This document shows positions 10,545-21,207 of a stretch of 64,000 bases of DNA, piece after piece. Source of the DNA: Chitinibacter sp. FCG-7 (lineage in GTDB: Bacteria; Pseudomonadota; Gammaproteobacteria; Burkholderiales; Chitinibacteraceae); contig NZ_CP157355.1 in NCBI RefSeq assembly GCF_040047665.1, positions 2,418,001-2,482,000 on the forward strand. Reading direction: 5' to 3'. The stretch's first letter is position 1; the number at the start of each line of letters is the position of its first letter. The position numbers and the translations under genes were made by a program. Below the pieces are notes generated by a model that was not told where the DNA came from, did not search any database, and saw only the letters and a program-made list of their open reading frames with translations.

Positions 10545-11291
10545 CTAATCAAGAAAGCGCTGTTGCCAGCCCAGATACAGCGCATATACCGCCTGATTGA
10601 AACTCTCTTTGTCGGCAAATTGCTGTGGTGAAATCGGCTCAAACACATGGTAGTGCACTACCGGATTAGGGCTGCTGGCCATGCGCCAGATTTTGGTCAG
10701 CAAATGCTCGCCGTTTTGCCATTCGAATTGGGCCTGCGCTTCGTGGTGCAAAAAGACCGGCAGGATGGGAACGCCGCTGGCGAGCGAGGTGGAAAAAGCG
10801 CCATACAGAAACCGTGGCGCGATGCGGCGACCTTTGCAACCGCCTTCCGGGTAGAGCGCAATATTATCGCCCGCCTGCACAGCCTCAATCAGCGCCTGCT
10901 GGGCGGCCTGACGCGAATCCTTGCTTTCGCGCTCGACAAACAGCGTCCCGGCTGCTTGAGCAATTTTGCCTACCAAAAACCAGTTTTTGACTTCGTGCTT
11001 GGCCAAGCTGCGGACCGGAAATAGTGCTGGAATGCCGATGTCTTCCAGCGCGGAGGGATGATTGGCAATCAGTATAAAATGCTGCGGCATCGCGCCCAGA
11101 AAATGCTGATGCAGGCGCAGCTCAACGCCTAGCGCCCGCACAAAACAGCGGCACCAGCTTTGAAATAAAGGGGGGTATATCTTGCCAAGCCAACTTGATG
11201 GCAGGATAGCGAGCAATACCATTGCGAGTGTAAAGATCGCCAAATCCAGCCAAGCCAGCGTGCGCAGCGCGATGCGCAATAAATACAGCAT
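10545..11291 (-). CDS. Lysophospholipid acyltransferase, PlsC-like
   Basis: A 248-residue membrane-anchored acyltransferase of the PlsC/LPLAT family, likely acylating lysophosphatidate or another lysolipid. N-terminal helix at about 5-35. Motif I is NHPSALEDIGIP and motif III is YPEGGCKGR. In motif I the usual H-x4-D reads H-x4-E followed by D, a small deviation. The start at MLYLLRIALR (11291) has GGGGA upstream; the 38 extra residues of the longer frame are not family-like. It is downstream of the fliA/motA-type genes, separated by a palindromic repeat, so it may or may not belong to that operon. Confidence 0.82.
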   Translation of the reverse strand: MLYLLRIALRTLAWLDLAIFTLAMVLLAILPSSWLGKIYPPLFQSWCRCFVRALGVELRLHQHFLGAMPQHFILIANHPSALEDIGIPALFPVRSLAKHEVKNWFLVGKIAQAAGTLFVERESKDSRQAAQQALIEAVQAGDNIALYPEGGCKGRRIAPRFLYGAFSTSLASGVPILPVFLHHEAQAQFEWQNGEHLLTKIWRMASSPNPVVHYHVFEPISPQQFADKESFNQAVYALYLGWQQRFLD

Positions 11292-11389
11292 GATTTTTCC
11301 CCGGGGCGATGATGCTTTGACTATAGCGATTGCACAGGCGATGTGTTGGCAAGGCAGAGTTGCTGGGGCTTTACGTGATGAGTGGCGCG

Positions 11390-11442
11390 TAGGGTATATC
11401 TTCACAGGCTAATTAGTAATTAGCTTGCGAAGATATACCCTA
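11390..11442. repeat. GGGTAT palindromic repeat, member B
   Basis: A 53-bp nested palindrome. Outer arms TAGGGTATATCTTC and GAAGATATACCCTA are perfect complements. Inner arms GCTAATTA and TAATTAGC flank a single G. It includes the stop codon of the MotA-like gene (11440-11442). The clearest member of the family; similar outer and inner arms occur at 29991-30045 and 37310-37358. Confidence 0.7.
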
Positions 11443-12183
11443 GTGGTGCAAGAAGCCGGCTAGTTTGTTTTCCAGCAAGCGCGGGTTTTCGCCGTTGGCG
11501 ATGGTGACCAGCCCTTCGGCGACCATTTCGCGGCGGCGAACTTCGAGCATGATGTAATACTTGAGTTTATTGGCCACCGGCAGGAAGAACAGATTGGCCG
11601 CGCCCACGCCGTAAATGGTTGCCACAAAGGCGACGGCAATCCCGGCGCCAAGCTTGGATGGGTCGGTCAGGTTTTCCATCACATGAATCAAACCCAGCAC
11701 CGCGCCCAGAATGCCGAAGGTGGGCGAATAACCACCGGCAGATTCCCAGACTTTGGCCGCAGCCCGAGCCTGGTCTTCGTAGGCATCAATATCCAGCTCC
11801 AGCGCGCGGCGCACCATTTCAGGCTCCGCACCATCGACCACCATGGTCAGGCCGCGTTTGATGAAGGGATCTTTTTCGCTATTAAGATAAGCTTCCAGCG
11901 CCAGCAGGCCACCACGGCGCGCCTGATTGCCCCAGTTCATCAGCGTGGCGAGGATTTTGCGAAAATCCATGACTGGCGGCAGAAAAATCCAGCGCAGCAT
12001 TTTAAGGCCAACCACAAAATGCCGCATTTCGGTTTGCACCATCACCGCGCCCATGGTGCCGCCGATGACGATGAAAAAGGCGGTAAATTGCACCAGCGAG
12101 CCAATCTGCCCGCCTTCGAGCCAGTGCCCGAGCACAATTGCCGACAGCCCCAGAATCAGGCCAAGTACGCTGATTTTATCCAT
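11440..12183 (-). CDS. motC: MotA-family flagellar stator protein
   Basis: A 247-residue MotA/PomA-type proton or sodium channel subunit. It has four membrane helices (about 5-25, 35-50, 150-170, 180-205) and a cytoplasmic loop with the MotA signature region (IKRGLTMVVDGAEPEMVRRALE). The GGYSPTFGILGAVLGLIHVM helix carries the channel-facing proline. It begins directly after the fliA stop (TAA then ATG). The PomA/MotC-like group usually has a MotB/MotD gene next door, and none follows here. The gene symbol is by similarity to the MotC type and is less certain than the family. Confidence 0.85.
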   Translation of the reverse strand: MDKISVLGLILGLSAIVLGHWLEGGQIGSLVQFTAFFIVIGGTMGAVMVQTEMRHFVVGLKMLRWIFLPPVMDFRKILATLMNWGNQARRGGLLALEAYLNSEKDPFIKRGLTMVVDGAEPEMVRRALELDIDAYEDQARAAAKVWESAGGYSPTFGILGAVLGLIHVMENLTDPSKLGAGIAVAFVATIYGVGAANLFFLPVANKLKYYIMLEVRRREMVAEGLVTIANGENPRLLENKLAGFLHH

Positions 12184-12924
12184 TTAAGCTAGCCAGTCTT
12201 TGAGTTTGCCGCGCAGGCGTGCCACGGCTTGGGTGTGCAGCTGACAGACGCGCGATTCGGAAACGCCAAGCACTGCGCCGATTTCTTTCAGATTGAGTTC
12301 TTCGTCGTAGTACAGCGCCATTAGCAATTTTTCGCGCTCGGGCAAGAGGCCAATCGCTTCGATCAGATGGGAGCGGAAAGCGTCGTCGCTTAGAATATCA
12401 ATCGGGTTGGCCGAATGATCGGCGGCGTACTGATCGAGCTGATCGTTTTCGCCGTCCACTTCGAAGTCTTCGTAATGCAGCAGCTGGTGGCCGCGCGCAT
12501 CGCCCAGCATGCTTTGATATTCGTCGAGCGGGATATTGAGCGCTTGCGCCACTTCACCTTCGGCAGGATGACGCCCCAGCTGTTGCTCCAGCAACACAAT
12601 CGCGCGTTCGATTTCGCGCATGTTTTTGCGGGCCTGCCGTGGCAGCCAGTCGGCACTGCGCAATTCATCGAGCATCGCGCCGCGAATTCGCTGGCTGGCG
12701 AAGGTTTCAAATTGCACGCCCGCTTCGGCGTCAAAATTGCGGGCCGCTTCCATTAGCCCCATCAGCCCGACCTGGATCAGATCGTCAACGTCCACACTGG
12801 CGGGCAATTTGCTCATCATGTGATACGCAATCTTGCGCACTAGCGGGGCGTGTTGCTGCACGCGATCTTCTTCGCTGCTGCTTTGGGTACTGCGATAGAG
12901 GGACAGGGCGCGGTGTGCTGACAT
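12184..12924 (-). CDS. fliA: RNA polymerase sigma-28 factor for flagellar genes
   Basis: A 246-residue sigma-70-family class 3 factor that directs late flagellar and chemotaxis promoters. Region 2 reads KLPASVDVDDLIQVGLMGLM and FETFASQRIRGAMLDELR. Region 3 follows, and region 4 has the helix-turn-helix LNLKEIGAVLGVSESRVCQL. Normal length. It lies 37 bases after the MCE-operon lipoprotein gene and directly abuts the MotA-like gene, so it is read in one long flagellar transcript. Confidence 0.96.
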   Translation of the reverse strand: MSAHRALSLYRSTQSSSEEDRVQQHAPLVRKIAYHMMSKLPASVDVDDLIQVGLMGLMEAARNFDAEAGVQFETFASQRIRGAMLDELRSADWLPRQARKNMREIERAIVLLEQQLGRHPAEGEVAQALNIPLDEYQSMLGDARGHQLLHYEDFEVDGENDQLDQYAADHSANPIDILSDDAFRSHLIEAIGLLPEREKLLMALYYDEELNLKEIGAVLGVSESRVCQLHTQAVARLRGKLKDWLA

Positions 12925-12961
12925 GATGGATGCGGTAAAAATGATCCTTAAGTGTAGCCGA

Positions 12962-13540
12962 CTAATTGAGGTTTGATGAAGCCAGTTCTTGTTCTAATTG
13001 CTTGAACAGGCTTTCCAGTGCAGCGCTAAAGCCCGCCGCCGCGCTATTTGGGCTGGCGTCCGCGATGGCGTGTTCGGCGCTGAGCGTAAATTGCGCCGAT
13101 TGCTGTTGGTGGCTAAGCAGGTACTGCACCTGGATTACAGCTTTGGGCTGGGCGGGTGTGCTCACGTCGATATGCATTGCCAGCAGTTCGCCTTCCAGCT
13201 GCCACGGCGCAATCAGGCTGCTGCCCATCGGGTTGACGCGGCTAAATAGCCCGCTGCGCGCCAGCCATGCGCGCGTTTGCCGGGTGATCTGGTTGCCGGG
13301 AGGGGCCAGAAAGCCGTTGTAGGGGTCGGCAACAAAACGCTGCGGGCTTTCCTTGTAGATCAGCGCCAGATCGCGGTAGGGCGGGTTGCTGCGCAATTCA
13401 TTGACCTGTAGCACGCCAAAGCGGGCGGCTCTGCTGGCTCCATCGCGCTCGGCGCTAATCAGAAAATCTTGTCTGGCCACGGGGGTCGTACTGCAGGCCG
13501 TGCATACAGCCAGCACAAGTAAAGCGATCAATTTTTTCAT
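12962..13540 (-). CDS. ABC-type lipid transport auxiliary lipoprotein (PqiC/DUF330-like)
   Basis: A 192-residue lipoprotein with an N-terminal signal MKKLIALLVLAVCTAC and predicted lipidation at Cys16 (lipobox CTAC, slightly non-standard). The rest resembles the ABC-type transport auxiliary lipoprotein (PqiC-like) that accompanies MCE systems in the periplasm. Its ATG overlaps the MlaD-like gene stop by 4 bases. Likely the outer-membrane-side partner of the MCE protein upstream. Confidence 0.8.
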   Translation of the reverse strand: MKKLIALLVLAVCTACSTTPVARQDFLISAERDGASRAARFGVLQVNELRSNPPYRDLALIYKESPQRFVADPYNGFLAPPGNQITRQTRAWLARSGLFSRVNPMGSSLIAPWQLEGELLAMHIDVSTPAQPKAVIQVQYLLSHQQQSAQFTLSAEHAIADASPNSAAAGFSAALESLFKQLEQELASSNLN

Positions 13541-14583
13541 GGTTTGGGCGGCGTATAGGGTTTGGGTTGCTCGCTAAACAGCAGGCTGCTGGGGCGCTGA
13601 TTGGCTTTTTCGCTCAGTGCTTTGAGGTTGCTGCTGGTGCTCGACAGATTATCGATGATTTGCTGCACATCGCCCTCGCGTTGTGCGCTTAGATGATCCA
13701 GCCGCAAGGTAATCTGGTCCAGTCTTTGCACGGCGCTGGCCAGCGCCGGGTTGGCCAGCAACATTTTGGCTGAGCTCGCCGCGCTGGCTAGATCATTGCT
13801 GGCAGTTTGCAATTGCGGTTGTTCAAGCAGCGTTTTCAGCGCCTGATTGCTGTCCCTGACTTCCGTGATCAATTGCGCGCTTTCGCTGGCCATCTGCTTC
13901 AGTGGTAGGGCATTGAGCGTACGCAGTAGCTGCTCGGCTTCACGGCCGATGTTTTTGGCCGGTATTTCTTCCAACCGGGTATTCATTGTACCCAGCGTCT
14001 GGTTGAGCAGGCCTATGGTTTGGTCCAGATCGATTCTTTGCAATTTGGCCATCACTTCCTGCGCGCTGCCCAGAAGCTGATTGACCGTGCTATTGGCCGA
14101 CGGAATATAGAGATTGTCCGGCTGCCAGCTAAATGGCAAGGTTTTGTTATCGGCCTGCTGCTCGTAATCGATTTCCAGATAGCTGGTGCCGGTGAGCCCC
14201 TGTGGCGAGAGCTTGACGCGCAGGCCTTTGGCAATTTCGCGGTTCAGATCGGCCTGTTGCGCATCCTTATCAGCCGAGCCGCCCAGAATATGGCTATCGA
14301 GCTGGGCTTCAACCAGTACATACTGCTGGCGTTGGGCATTGGGTAAATCGCCTTCATAGCGGGTGTAGGTAAAGGTAATCGCGCTCACTTCGCCAATCGC
14401 CACGCCGCGGTAACGCACTTTGGAGCCAATATCGAGCCCGCGCACCGATTCATTGAAATAGGTTTCCAGCGTGATTTTCGATTGCAGCCAGCGCCCGCTG
14501 CCCACACCGATCAGTAGCGCCACGCCCAGTAGCAGGGCCAGCAGGATAAACACGCCTAGGCGGAAATTCGATTGTTGTTCCAT
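13537..14583 (-). CDS. MlaD/MCE-family lipid transport protein
   Basis: A 348-residue periplasmic protein anchored by one N-terminal helix (about 8-30, VFILLALLLGVALLIGVGSG). It has one MCE domain (about 40-125; SVRGLDIGSKVRYRGVAIGEV) and a long helical C-terminal region. MCE proteins form hexameric rings or tubes that carry lipids between membranes. Start at MEQQSNFRLG (14583) with GAAGG upstream. It is 7 bases downstream of the ATPase gene. The permease, ATPase, MCE protein and lipoprotein form a complete importer/exporter; lipid and direction are unknown. Confidence 0.9.
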   Translation of the reverse strand: MEQQSNFRLGVFILLALLLGVALLIGVGSGRWLQSKITLETYFNESVRGLDIGSKVRYRGVAIGEVSAITFTYTRYEGDLPNAQRQQYVLVEAQLDSHILGGSADKDAQQADLNREIAKGLRVKLSPQGLTGTSYLEIDYEQQADNKTLPFSWQPDNLYIPSANSTVNQLLGSAQEVMAKLQRIDLDQTIGLLNQTLGTMNTRLEEIPAKNIGREAEQLLRTLNALPLKQMASESAQLITEVRDSNQALKTLLEQPQLQTASNDLASAASSAKMLLANPALASAVQRLDQITLRLDHLSAQREGDVQQIIDNLSSTSSNLKALSEKANQRPSSLLFSEQPKPYTPPKP

Positions 14584-14590
14584 AAGCCTT

Positions 14591-15349
14591 CTATACTGCG
14601 GCGCGTGCGGGCCGCTGTGCATTGAAAAAGCTCGCTACGCGCGCATCACTTGATTGCGCAAGTGCCGCGGGCGTGTCGATGGCCAGAATGCCTTTAATGC
14701 TTTTATCGAGCATGATGGCGCGATCAGCAATGGCGGCAATACTGGCCAGCTCATGCGTCACCACCATCATGGTGACGCCCTGCGTTTCGGCCAGCCGCCG
14801 GATCAGTCGATCAAGCTCGGCCGAGGTGATCGGGTCCAGCCCGGCCGACGGTTCGTCCAGAAACAGAATCTGCGGGTCCAGCGCCATCGCGCGGGCAATC
14901 GCCGCACGTTTTTGCATACCGCCCGAGAGCTCATTCGGGTAAAAATCGGCAAACTCCTCCAGCCCGACCAGTCGCAATTTCAGTCTGGCCAGCGTATCAA
15001 TCGCCTTGGCGTCCAGCTGGCTAAAGCTGGTCAGCGGCAGCGTGATATTGTCCAGAATACTCATCGAGCCAAACAGTGCGCCCGATTGATACATGACGCC
15101 AATTTTGCGTAGTATTGCCTCACGGCCCTTGCTATCTGCGCCCACCAGCTCATTACCCACTACCTGTATGCTGCCGGAGCGCGGCGGGTAAAGCCCAATC
15201 AGATGCTTGAGCAAAGTCGATTTGCCGCAGCCCGAGCCCCCCAGAATGGTGACCACTTCACCGCGCGCCACGCTGAAATTCACATCTTCCAGAATGGTGC
15301 GCGAGCCCCAGCCACAGCACAGATGCCGAACTTCAATCACCGTGCTCAT
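14591..15349 (-). CDS. ABC transporter ATPase of the MCE lipid system (MlaF-like)
   Basis: A 252-residue ATP-binding subunit. Walker A is GGSGCGKST (about 39-47), the ABC signature is LSGGMQKR, and Walker B is ILFLDEPSAGLDP, with the H-loop in VVTHELAS. The block GLEEFADFYPNELSGGM is typical of MlaF/Ttg2A. The ATG at 15347-15349 is 2 bases after the permease stop. The frame is open far upstream, but that part overlaps the permease and is not protein-like. It powers the membrane permease upstream. Confidence 0.92.
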   Translation of the reverse strand: MSTVIEVRHLCCGWGSRTILEDVNFSVARGEVVTILGGSGCGKSTLLKHLIGLYPPRSGSIQVVGNELVGADSKGREAILRKIGVMYQSGALFGSMSILDNITLPLTSFSQLDAKAIDTLARLKLRLVGLEEFADFYPNELSGGMQKRAAIARAMALDPQILFLDEPSAGLDPITSAELDRLIRRLAETQGVTMMVVTHELASIAAIADRAIMLDKSIKGILAIDTPAALAQSSDARVASFFNAQRPARAAV

Positions 15350-15351
15350 CT

Positions 15352-16428
15352 TTACCAGCCCAGATGATAATAAACGACAGCCAGTATGCCATCGGTGATC
15401 ACCAGCAACACCAGAATATTGACTACTGCGCGGGTGGTGGCTGCCCCCACGGCACTGGCGCCGGTGCCCGTGCCCAGGCCGCGAAAGCAGCCGACCGAGG
15501 CCACGACCAGACCAAAAGCGGCGGCCTTGAGCATGCCGCCAAAAAAGTCTCCAGCGTCGACTTGCGAGCTGAGCTGCGACCAGAACGTCGCCAGCGGAAT
15601 GCCAAAACCCTGCATCACCAGTGCGCCACCCAGCATGCCGATGGCTTGCGACCAGATGGCCAGCAGCGGCAGCATGCACACGCCCGCCAGCAAGCGGGGC
15701 AAAACCAGAAAGTGCATGGGCTGATAGCCAAATGTCACCAGCGCGTTGATTTCTTCATTGACCTTCATGGTGCCGATTTCGGCGGCAAAAGCCGCGCCCG
15801 AGCGCCCGGCCAGCACAATGGCGGTAATCAGTGGCCCCAGCTCGCGCACCAGCGAGAGCCCCAGCAGATTGGCGACAAACATTTCCGCGCCAAATTGCCG
15901 CATTGGAATTGCCGACTGAAAAGCCAGAATAATGCCCAGCAACAAGGAAATCAGGCTGATGATCGGCAGCGCATTGGCACCCGTTAGCTCGCATTGGCGC
16001 AAAAATTCACGCCAGCGCAAGCGTTGTGGCCGCACGATCACTTGCGCCAGCGCGCTAGCTGCTTCGCCAATAAACGTGATTTGTGCCGCAAAATCACGAA
16101 CCGCCGAGCGGGTCAGGTGGCCAATCTGCGTGATGGGTTTATTGCGCGATTTCTGCGGCGACACCAGCAAGGCCTGCTGCGGGTCCAGCGCGGTCAGCAG
16201 GCGCTGCGTTTCAGCGTTCAGATTGCGCAACTGCGCGCCAGATTGGCCCAGTTCAAACAGAAAAGCCGCGCCTGCGCCATCGCAATGCCCGACCTGACTT
16301 AAGTCAACCAGCTGGCTTTGCCAGTTAATCTGGCGGCTAGCCTGCCAGACTGGCGCGATCGCCGCCAGCGTTAAATCACCAATGAGCTGGTAGCCAGCGT
16401 CTACGGGCTCAAGGCGCAGCTCAGCCAT
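15352..16428 (-). CDS. MlaE-type permease with N-terminal STAS domain
   Basis: A 358-residue inner-membrane permease. The first 95 residues or so are a STAS-like domain (WQSQLVDLSQVGHCDGAGAA). The MlaE/YrbE domain follows with about five or six helices (LGLSLVRELGPLITAIVLAG; IGTMKVNEEINAL). STAS plus MlaE fusions are a known subclass, in which the separate MlaB subunit is built in. The start at MAELRLEP (16428) has AAAGG upstream and overlaps the flhG stop by 8 bases, which couples this lipid operon directly to the flagellar genes. Confidence 0.9.
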   Translation of the reverse strand: MAELRLEPVDAGYQLIGDLTLAAIAPVWQASRQINWQSQLVDLSQVGHCDGAGAAFLFELGQSGAQLRNLNAETQRLLTALDPQQALLVSPQKSRNKPITQIGHLTRSAVRDFAAQITFIGEAASALAQVIVRPQRLRWREFLRQCELTGANALPIISLISLLLGIILAFQSAIPMRQFGAEMFVANLLGLSLVRELGPLITAIVLAGRSGAAFAAEIGTMKVNEEINALVTFGYQPMHFLVLPRLLAGVCMLPLLAIWSQAIGMLGGALVMQGFGIPLATFWSQLSSQVDAGDFFGGMLKAAAFGLVVASVGCFRGLGTGTGASAVGAATTRAVVNILVLLVITDGILAVVYYHLGW

Positions 16429-17323
16429 GATGCAGCCTTTCGTGCAGCAGGCGGGATGATTCGACCAGCCGATGAACAAAATGCCCGGATGAATCATGCG
16501 CCACCCTAGGGGGTATCCAGCGCAAGATCACGTCGGCTAATTGCCGCAGAGCCATACTGGCCTCGGTATCTGGAAAAGCCTCAAGCACGGTCTTGCCCAG
16601 CCGTGTAGAACGATTGAGCTTGCTGTCTTCGGGAACATAACCGATCAGCTTGAGCTCCAGACTGGCACCCAGAAACTGCTGACAGACGCTACGCAGGCGA
16701 TCAAACAAGGCCATCGCTTCGCCCAGGCTTTCCACCCGATTGACCAGTACGCGAAAATCCCGGCGCGCGTATTCCTGCGCCAACTGCTTGATGGTGGCGT
16801 AGGCGTCGGTGAGTGATTCGGCGCGATTTGATAAAACAACGACGACATCGTCGGCGGCCAGACTCAGGCTGGGAATACCATTGCTGCCCATCGGGCGCGT
16901 ATCGAGCAGCAGGTAATCGACGTATTCGGTAATGGCTTCAAATTCGGCTGCTAGCCAGTGCTGCTCGGCGTCGTTCAGCCGGGCAATGATTTGCGGCTTG
17001 CCGGCAATCGACAGAATCTGAAAGCCATGCTGGGTTTCGATCAGGCTATCGGCCAGCGTTGCTTCGTGGCGCAGTACATGCTCTAGCGTAAAGCCCTGGC
17101 TCAGGTGCAGGCGCGAGCTGACATTCTGGCTGCCGCTAAATTCATCAAGCACCATCACTTCGCGCTGGCGCTCGGCTAGCGCGGCGGCCAGATTGATGAC
17201 CAGCGTGGTGGTGCCTGAATCGCCACGGCCACCGCACAGGCTGATGCTGCGGCAATGCGTCGGGCTGACCATTTGACGCAAGCCTGCGGCCTGGTCCTGC
17301 CAGCGTTTAGGCACGCGCACCAC
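16421..17323 (-). CDS. flhG: FlhG/FleN-like MinD-family protein with altered Walker A
   Basis: A 300-residue ParA/MinD-like protein placed directly after flhF (17-bp overlap, GTG start), the position of the flagellar number regulator FlhG/FleN. It has the N-terminal QAAGLRQM motif used by FlhG to stimulate FlhF, a Walker A' region VMVLDEFSGSQNV and a Walker B-like YLLLDTRPMG. The nucleotide loop reads CGGRGDSGTTTL rather than the usual KGGVGKT, so both signature lysines are missing, as in CpaE-like atypical ATPases. ATP binding may be altered. A C-terminal amphipathic helix is present (VHRLVESSRLLHERL). Confidence 0.85.
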   Translation of the reverse strand: MVRVPKRWQDQAAGLRQMVSPTHCRSISLCGGRGDSGTTTLVINLAAALAERQREVMVLDEFSGSQNVSSRLHLSQGFTLEHVLRHEATLADSLIETQHGFQILSIAGKPQIIARLNDAEQHWLAAEFEAITEYVDYLLLDTRPMGSNGIPSLSLAADDVVVVLSNRAESLTDAYATIKQLAQEYARRDFRVLVNRVESLGEAMALFDRLRSVCQQFLGASLELKLIGYVPEDSKLNRSTRLGKTVLEAFPDTEASMALRQLADVILRWIPPRVAHDSSGHFVHRLVESSRLLHERLHHG

Positions 17324-18926
17324 CCAGGCTGAGCGTGAAATCGGTTGGAATGTCTTGCGTACTCATATACAGCGGATATTCATCGCGTTGTAGCTGGAAA
17401 ACGCTTTGGTCCTGTTGTGTTTTAAATGCGCGGTCGAGCAGATAGGCCAGATTGGCGCGGTGCAGATCTTCCGGTACGCGCTGGCCGTTGGTGACAAACT
17501 GCAAAGGCAGTTTATGCCGGATGGCGACGTCGAGGCAGCCGCCCAGCGCCACGGTTTCATCGAGCTTGGTCAGAATGCAGCCCAGCAAATGATGGTTGCG
17601 GTAGCGGCGCGCCACATCGTCGAGCGTGCCCGCTTGGGCATTGGCGGCCAGCAGCAAAATGGTGCCGACGTTATCGTGGCCGAGCATCGCGAGCTGCTCA
17701 CCAATGCGCTGGTCACGCTGGCCCATGCCGACGGTGTCGATCAGTACCAGATGACGATCACTCAGCTCACCCAAAGTGAGCTGCAAATCGGTTTCGTCTT
17801 TGACATCATGCACCGGCACACCAAGGATGCGGCCATAAATACGTAGCTGGTCGTGTGCACCGATCCGGTAGCTATCGGTGGTCAGCAGCGCGACCGATTG
17901 CGGGCCGTAGGCCAGTGCAGCACGCGCGGCGAGTTTGGCCACAGTGGTGGTCTTGCCAACGCCAGTGGGGCCGATCAGCGCATACACGCCACCGCGTGCG
18001 ACCAGATCGTCGCTCGCTCCGGTGGCGGGCAGATTGTGTGCCAGCGCTGCTTTCACCCATTTCACGCCAGTATCCAGACTCATGCCACCCGGCATTTTGT
18101 CGATCAGTTGGCGCGAGAGGGCGGCGCAGAAACCCGCGCCGAGCAATTGGCGCAGAATTTCGAGTTTTTCGGGGGCATGTTTGGATAGCTCGCCCCAGGC
18201 CATGCCCGCCATCTGGCTTTCCAGCAGACCGCGCAGCATGCGGATTTCGCGCGCAATGTCCTGCATCGCTTCCTGATCAACGGCAGGGGCAGTGGGTTTG
18301 GCCGGTTCGTCTTCAAAACTGAAGGTTGGCAACGTGCGCGGCTCGACCACGGGCGCGGCGCGGCGCGGCGGTGCCGGGCGTGCTGTTTCGGCTACGCGCT
18401 CTGCGCTGCGATCAACTCTGCGTTCAGGCTGCCGTTCTGGCGTGCGCTCCTGAGTGCGCTGGCTGGCAGACTGGTTAACAGATTGGTTGATGAATTGGCT
18501 CAGCGGGATTTCTTCGCGCTGCGTGTCATAGCGTGTTTCTGGCCGCGCTTCTGCCGGGCGCGGCTGGCGATTGCTGCGCAGTACCGATGGCGCTTCATAG
18601 CCGATATCCGCCGGGCTGGGTTCCTGCTCGTCATCCGGAATCGCGTACGAGCGCGCGAGGGCTTTGGCAATGCCTGGTGCTTCGGTTTGCGCCGAATTCA
18701 TCAGCCGGGCACCGTTTTGTGCCGCACGGGGCGAGGGCTTGGGCGGCGTGGCGACGGTTTGCACATTGGTCAGCGCTGCCACATCGGCGTCGGCCACCGC
18801 CATAATTTCAATGCCGCCACCCGCCACCTGGCGGTTGGAAAGGATGAGCGCGTCCGGGCCGAGTTCATCACGAACTTGCCTGAGAGCTTCACGAGTGGTG
18901 GCACCGAAGAATTTTTTGACGACCAT
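17307..18926 (-). CDS. flhF: Flagellar biosynthesis GTPase FlhF
   Basis: A 539-residue SRP-type GTPase that fixes where polar flagella form. The N-terminal domain MVVKKFFGATTREALRQVRD is typical. A long proline/arginine-rich linker (about 75-220) precedes the NG domain. G1 is GPTGVGKTTTVAKLA, followed by LLTTDSYRIGAHDQL, then G3 IDTVGMGQRD and G4 TKLDE. Longer than most FlhF proteins because of the linker. It overlaps flhG by 17 bases and lies 133 bases after flhA; I see no strong signal in that gap. Confidence 0.95.
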   Translation of the reverse strand: MVVKKFFGATTREALRQVRDELGPDALILSNRQVAGGGIEIMAVADADVAALTNVQTVATPPKPSPRAAQNGARLMNSAQTEAPGIAKALARSYAIPDDEQEPSPADIGYEAPSVLRSNRQPRPAEARPETRYDTQREEIPLSQFINQSVNQSASQRTQERTPERQPERRVDRSAERVAETARPAPPRRAAPVVEPRTLPTFSFEDEPAKPTAPAVDQEAMQDIAREIRMLRGLLESQMAGMAWGELSKHAPEKLEILRQLLGAGFCAALSRQLIDKMPGGMSLDTGVKWVKAALAHNLPATGASDDLVARGGVYALIGPTGVGKTTTVAKLAARAALAYGPQSVALLTTDSYRIGAHDQLRIYGRILGVPVHDVKDETDLQLTLGELSDRHLVLIDTVGMGQRDQRIGEQLAMLGHDNVGTILLLAANAQAGTLDDVARRYRNHHLLGCILTKLDETVALGGCLDVAIRHKLPLQFVTNGQRVPEDLHRANLAYLLDRAFKTQQDQSVFQLQRDEYPLYMSTQDIPTDFTLSLGGARA

Positions 18927-19059
18927 AGTGAGGGATTATCGCTGCTCAAAGCAATCTGCACAATTGATCTGCACACTGGGAGTCAGAATCATTGCCGTTT
19001 GTTGCAAGAATAATCCGGTTAAAACACCGGAGTTGGCATCACCAGCCCGAGTCCAAGCC

Positions 19060-21150
<2,091 letters not shown>

Positions 21151-21207
21151 TCAGAATACCTGCTTGGTGTATCTTGTTCTAAGTCTTTTGGTGTTTGGCC
21201 TAGATGG

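Noticed and set aside
15364..15987. Plus-strand frame of 207 codons opposite the MlaE permease
   Set aside because: Shadow of the permease coding strand with a His/Gln-rich composition; no start signal.
16500..16520. GGGGGTATCC as a possible member of the palindromic repeat family
   Set aside because: It lies inside the flhG coding sequence (RWIPP) with no matching arm. Similar coding hits at 26597 (fliP), 58769 (aroC) and 61337 (hpnE) were also set aside.
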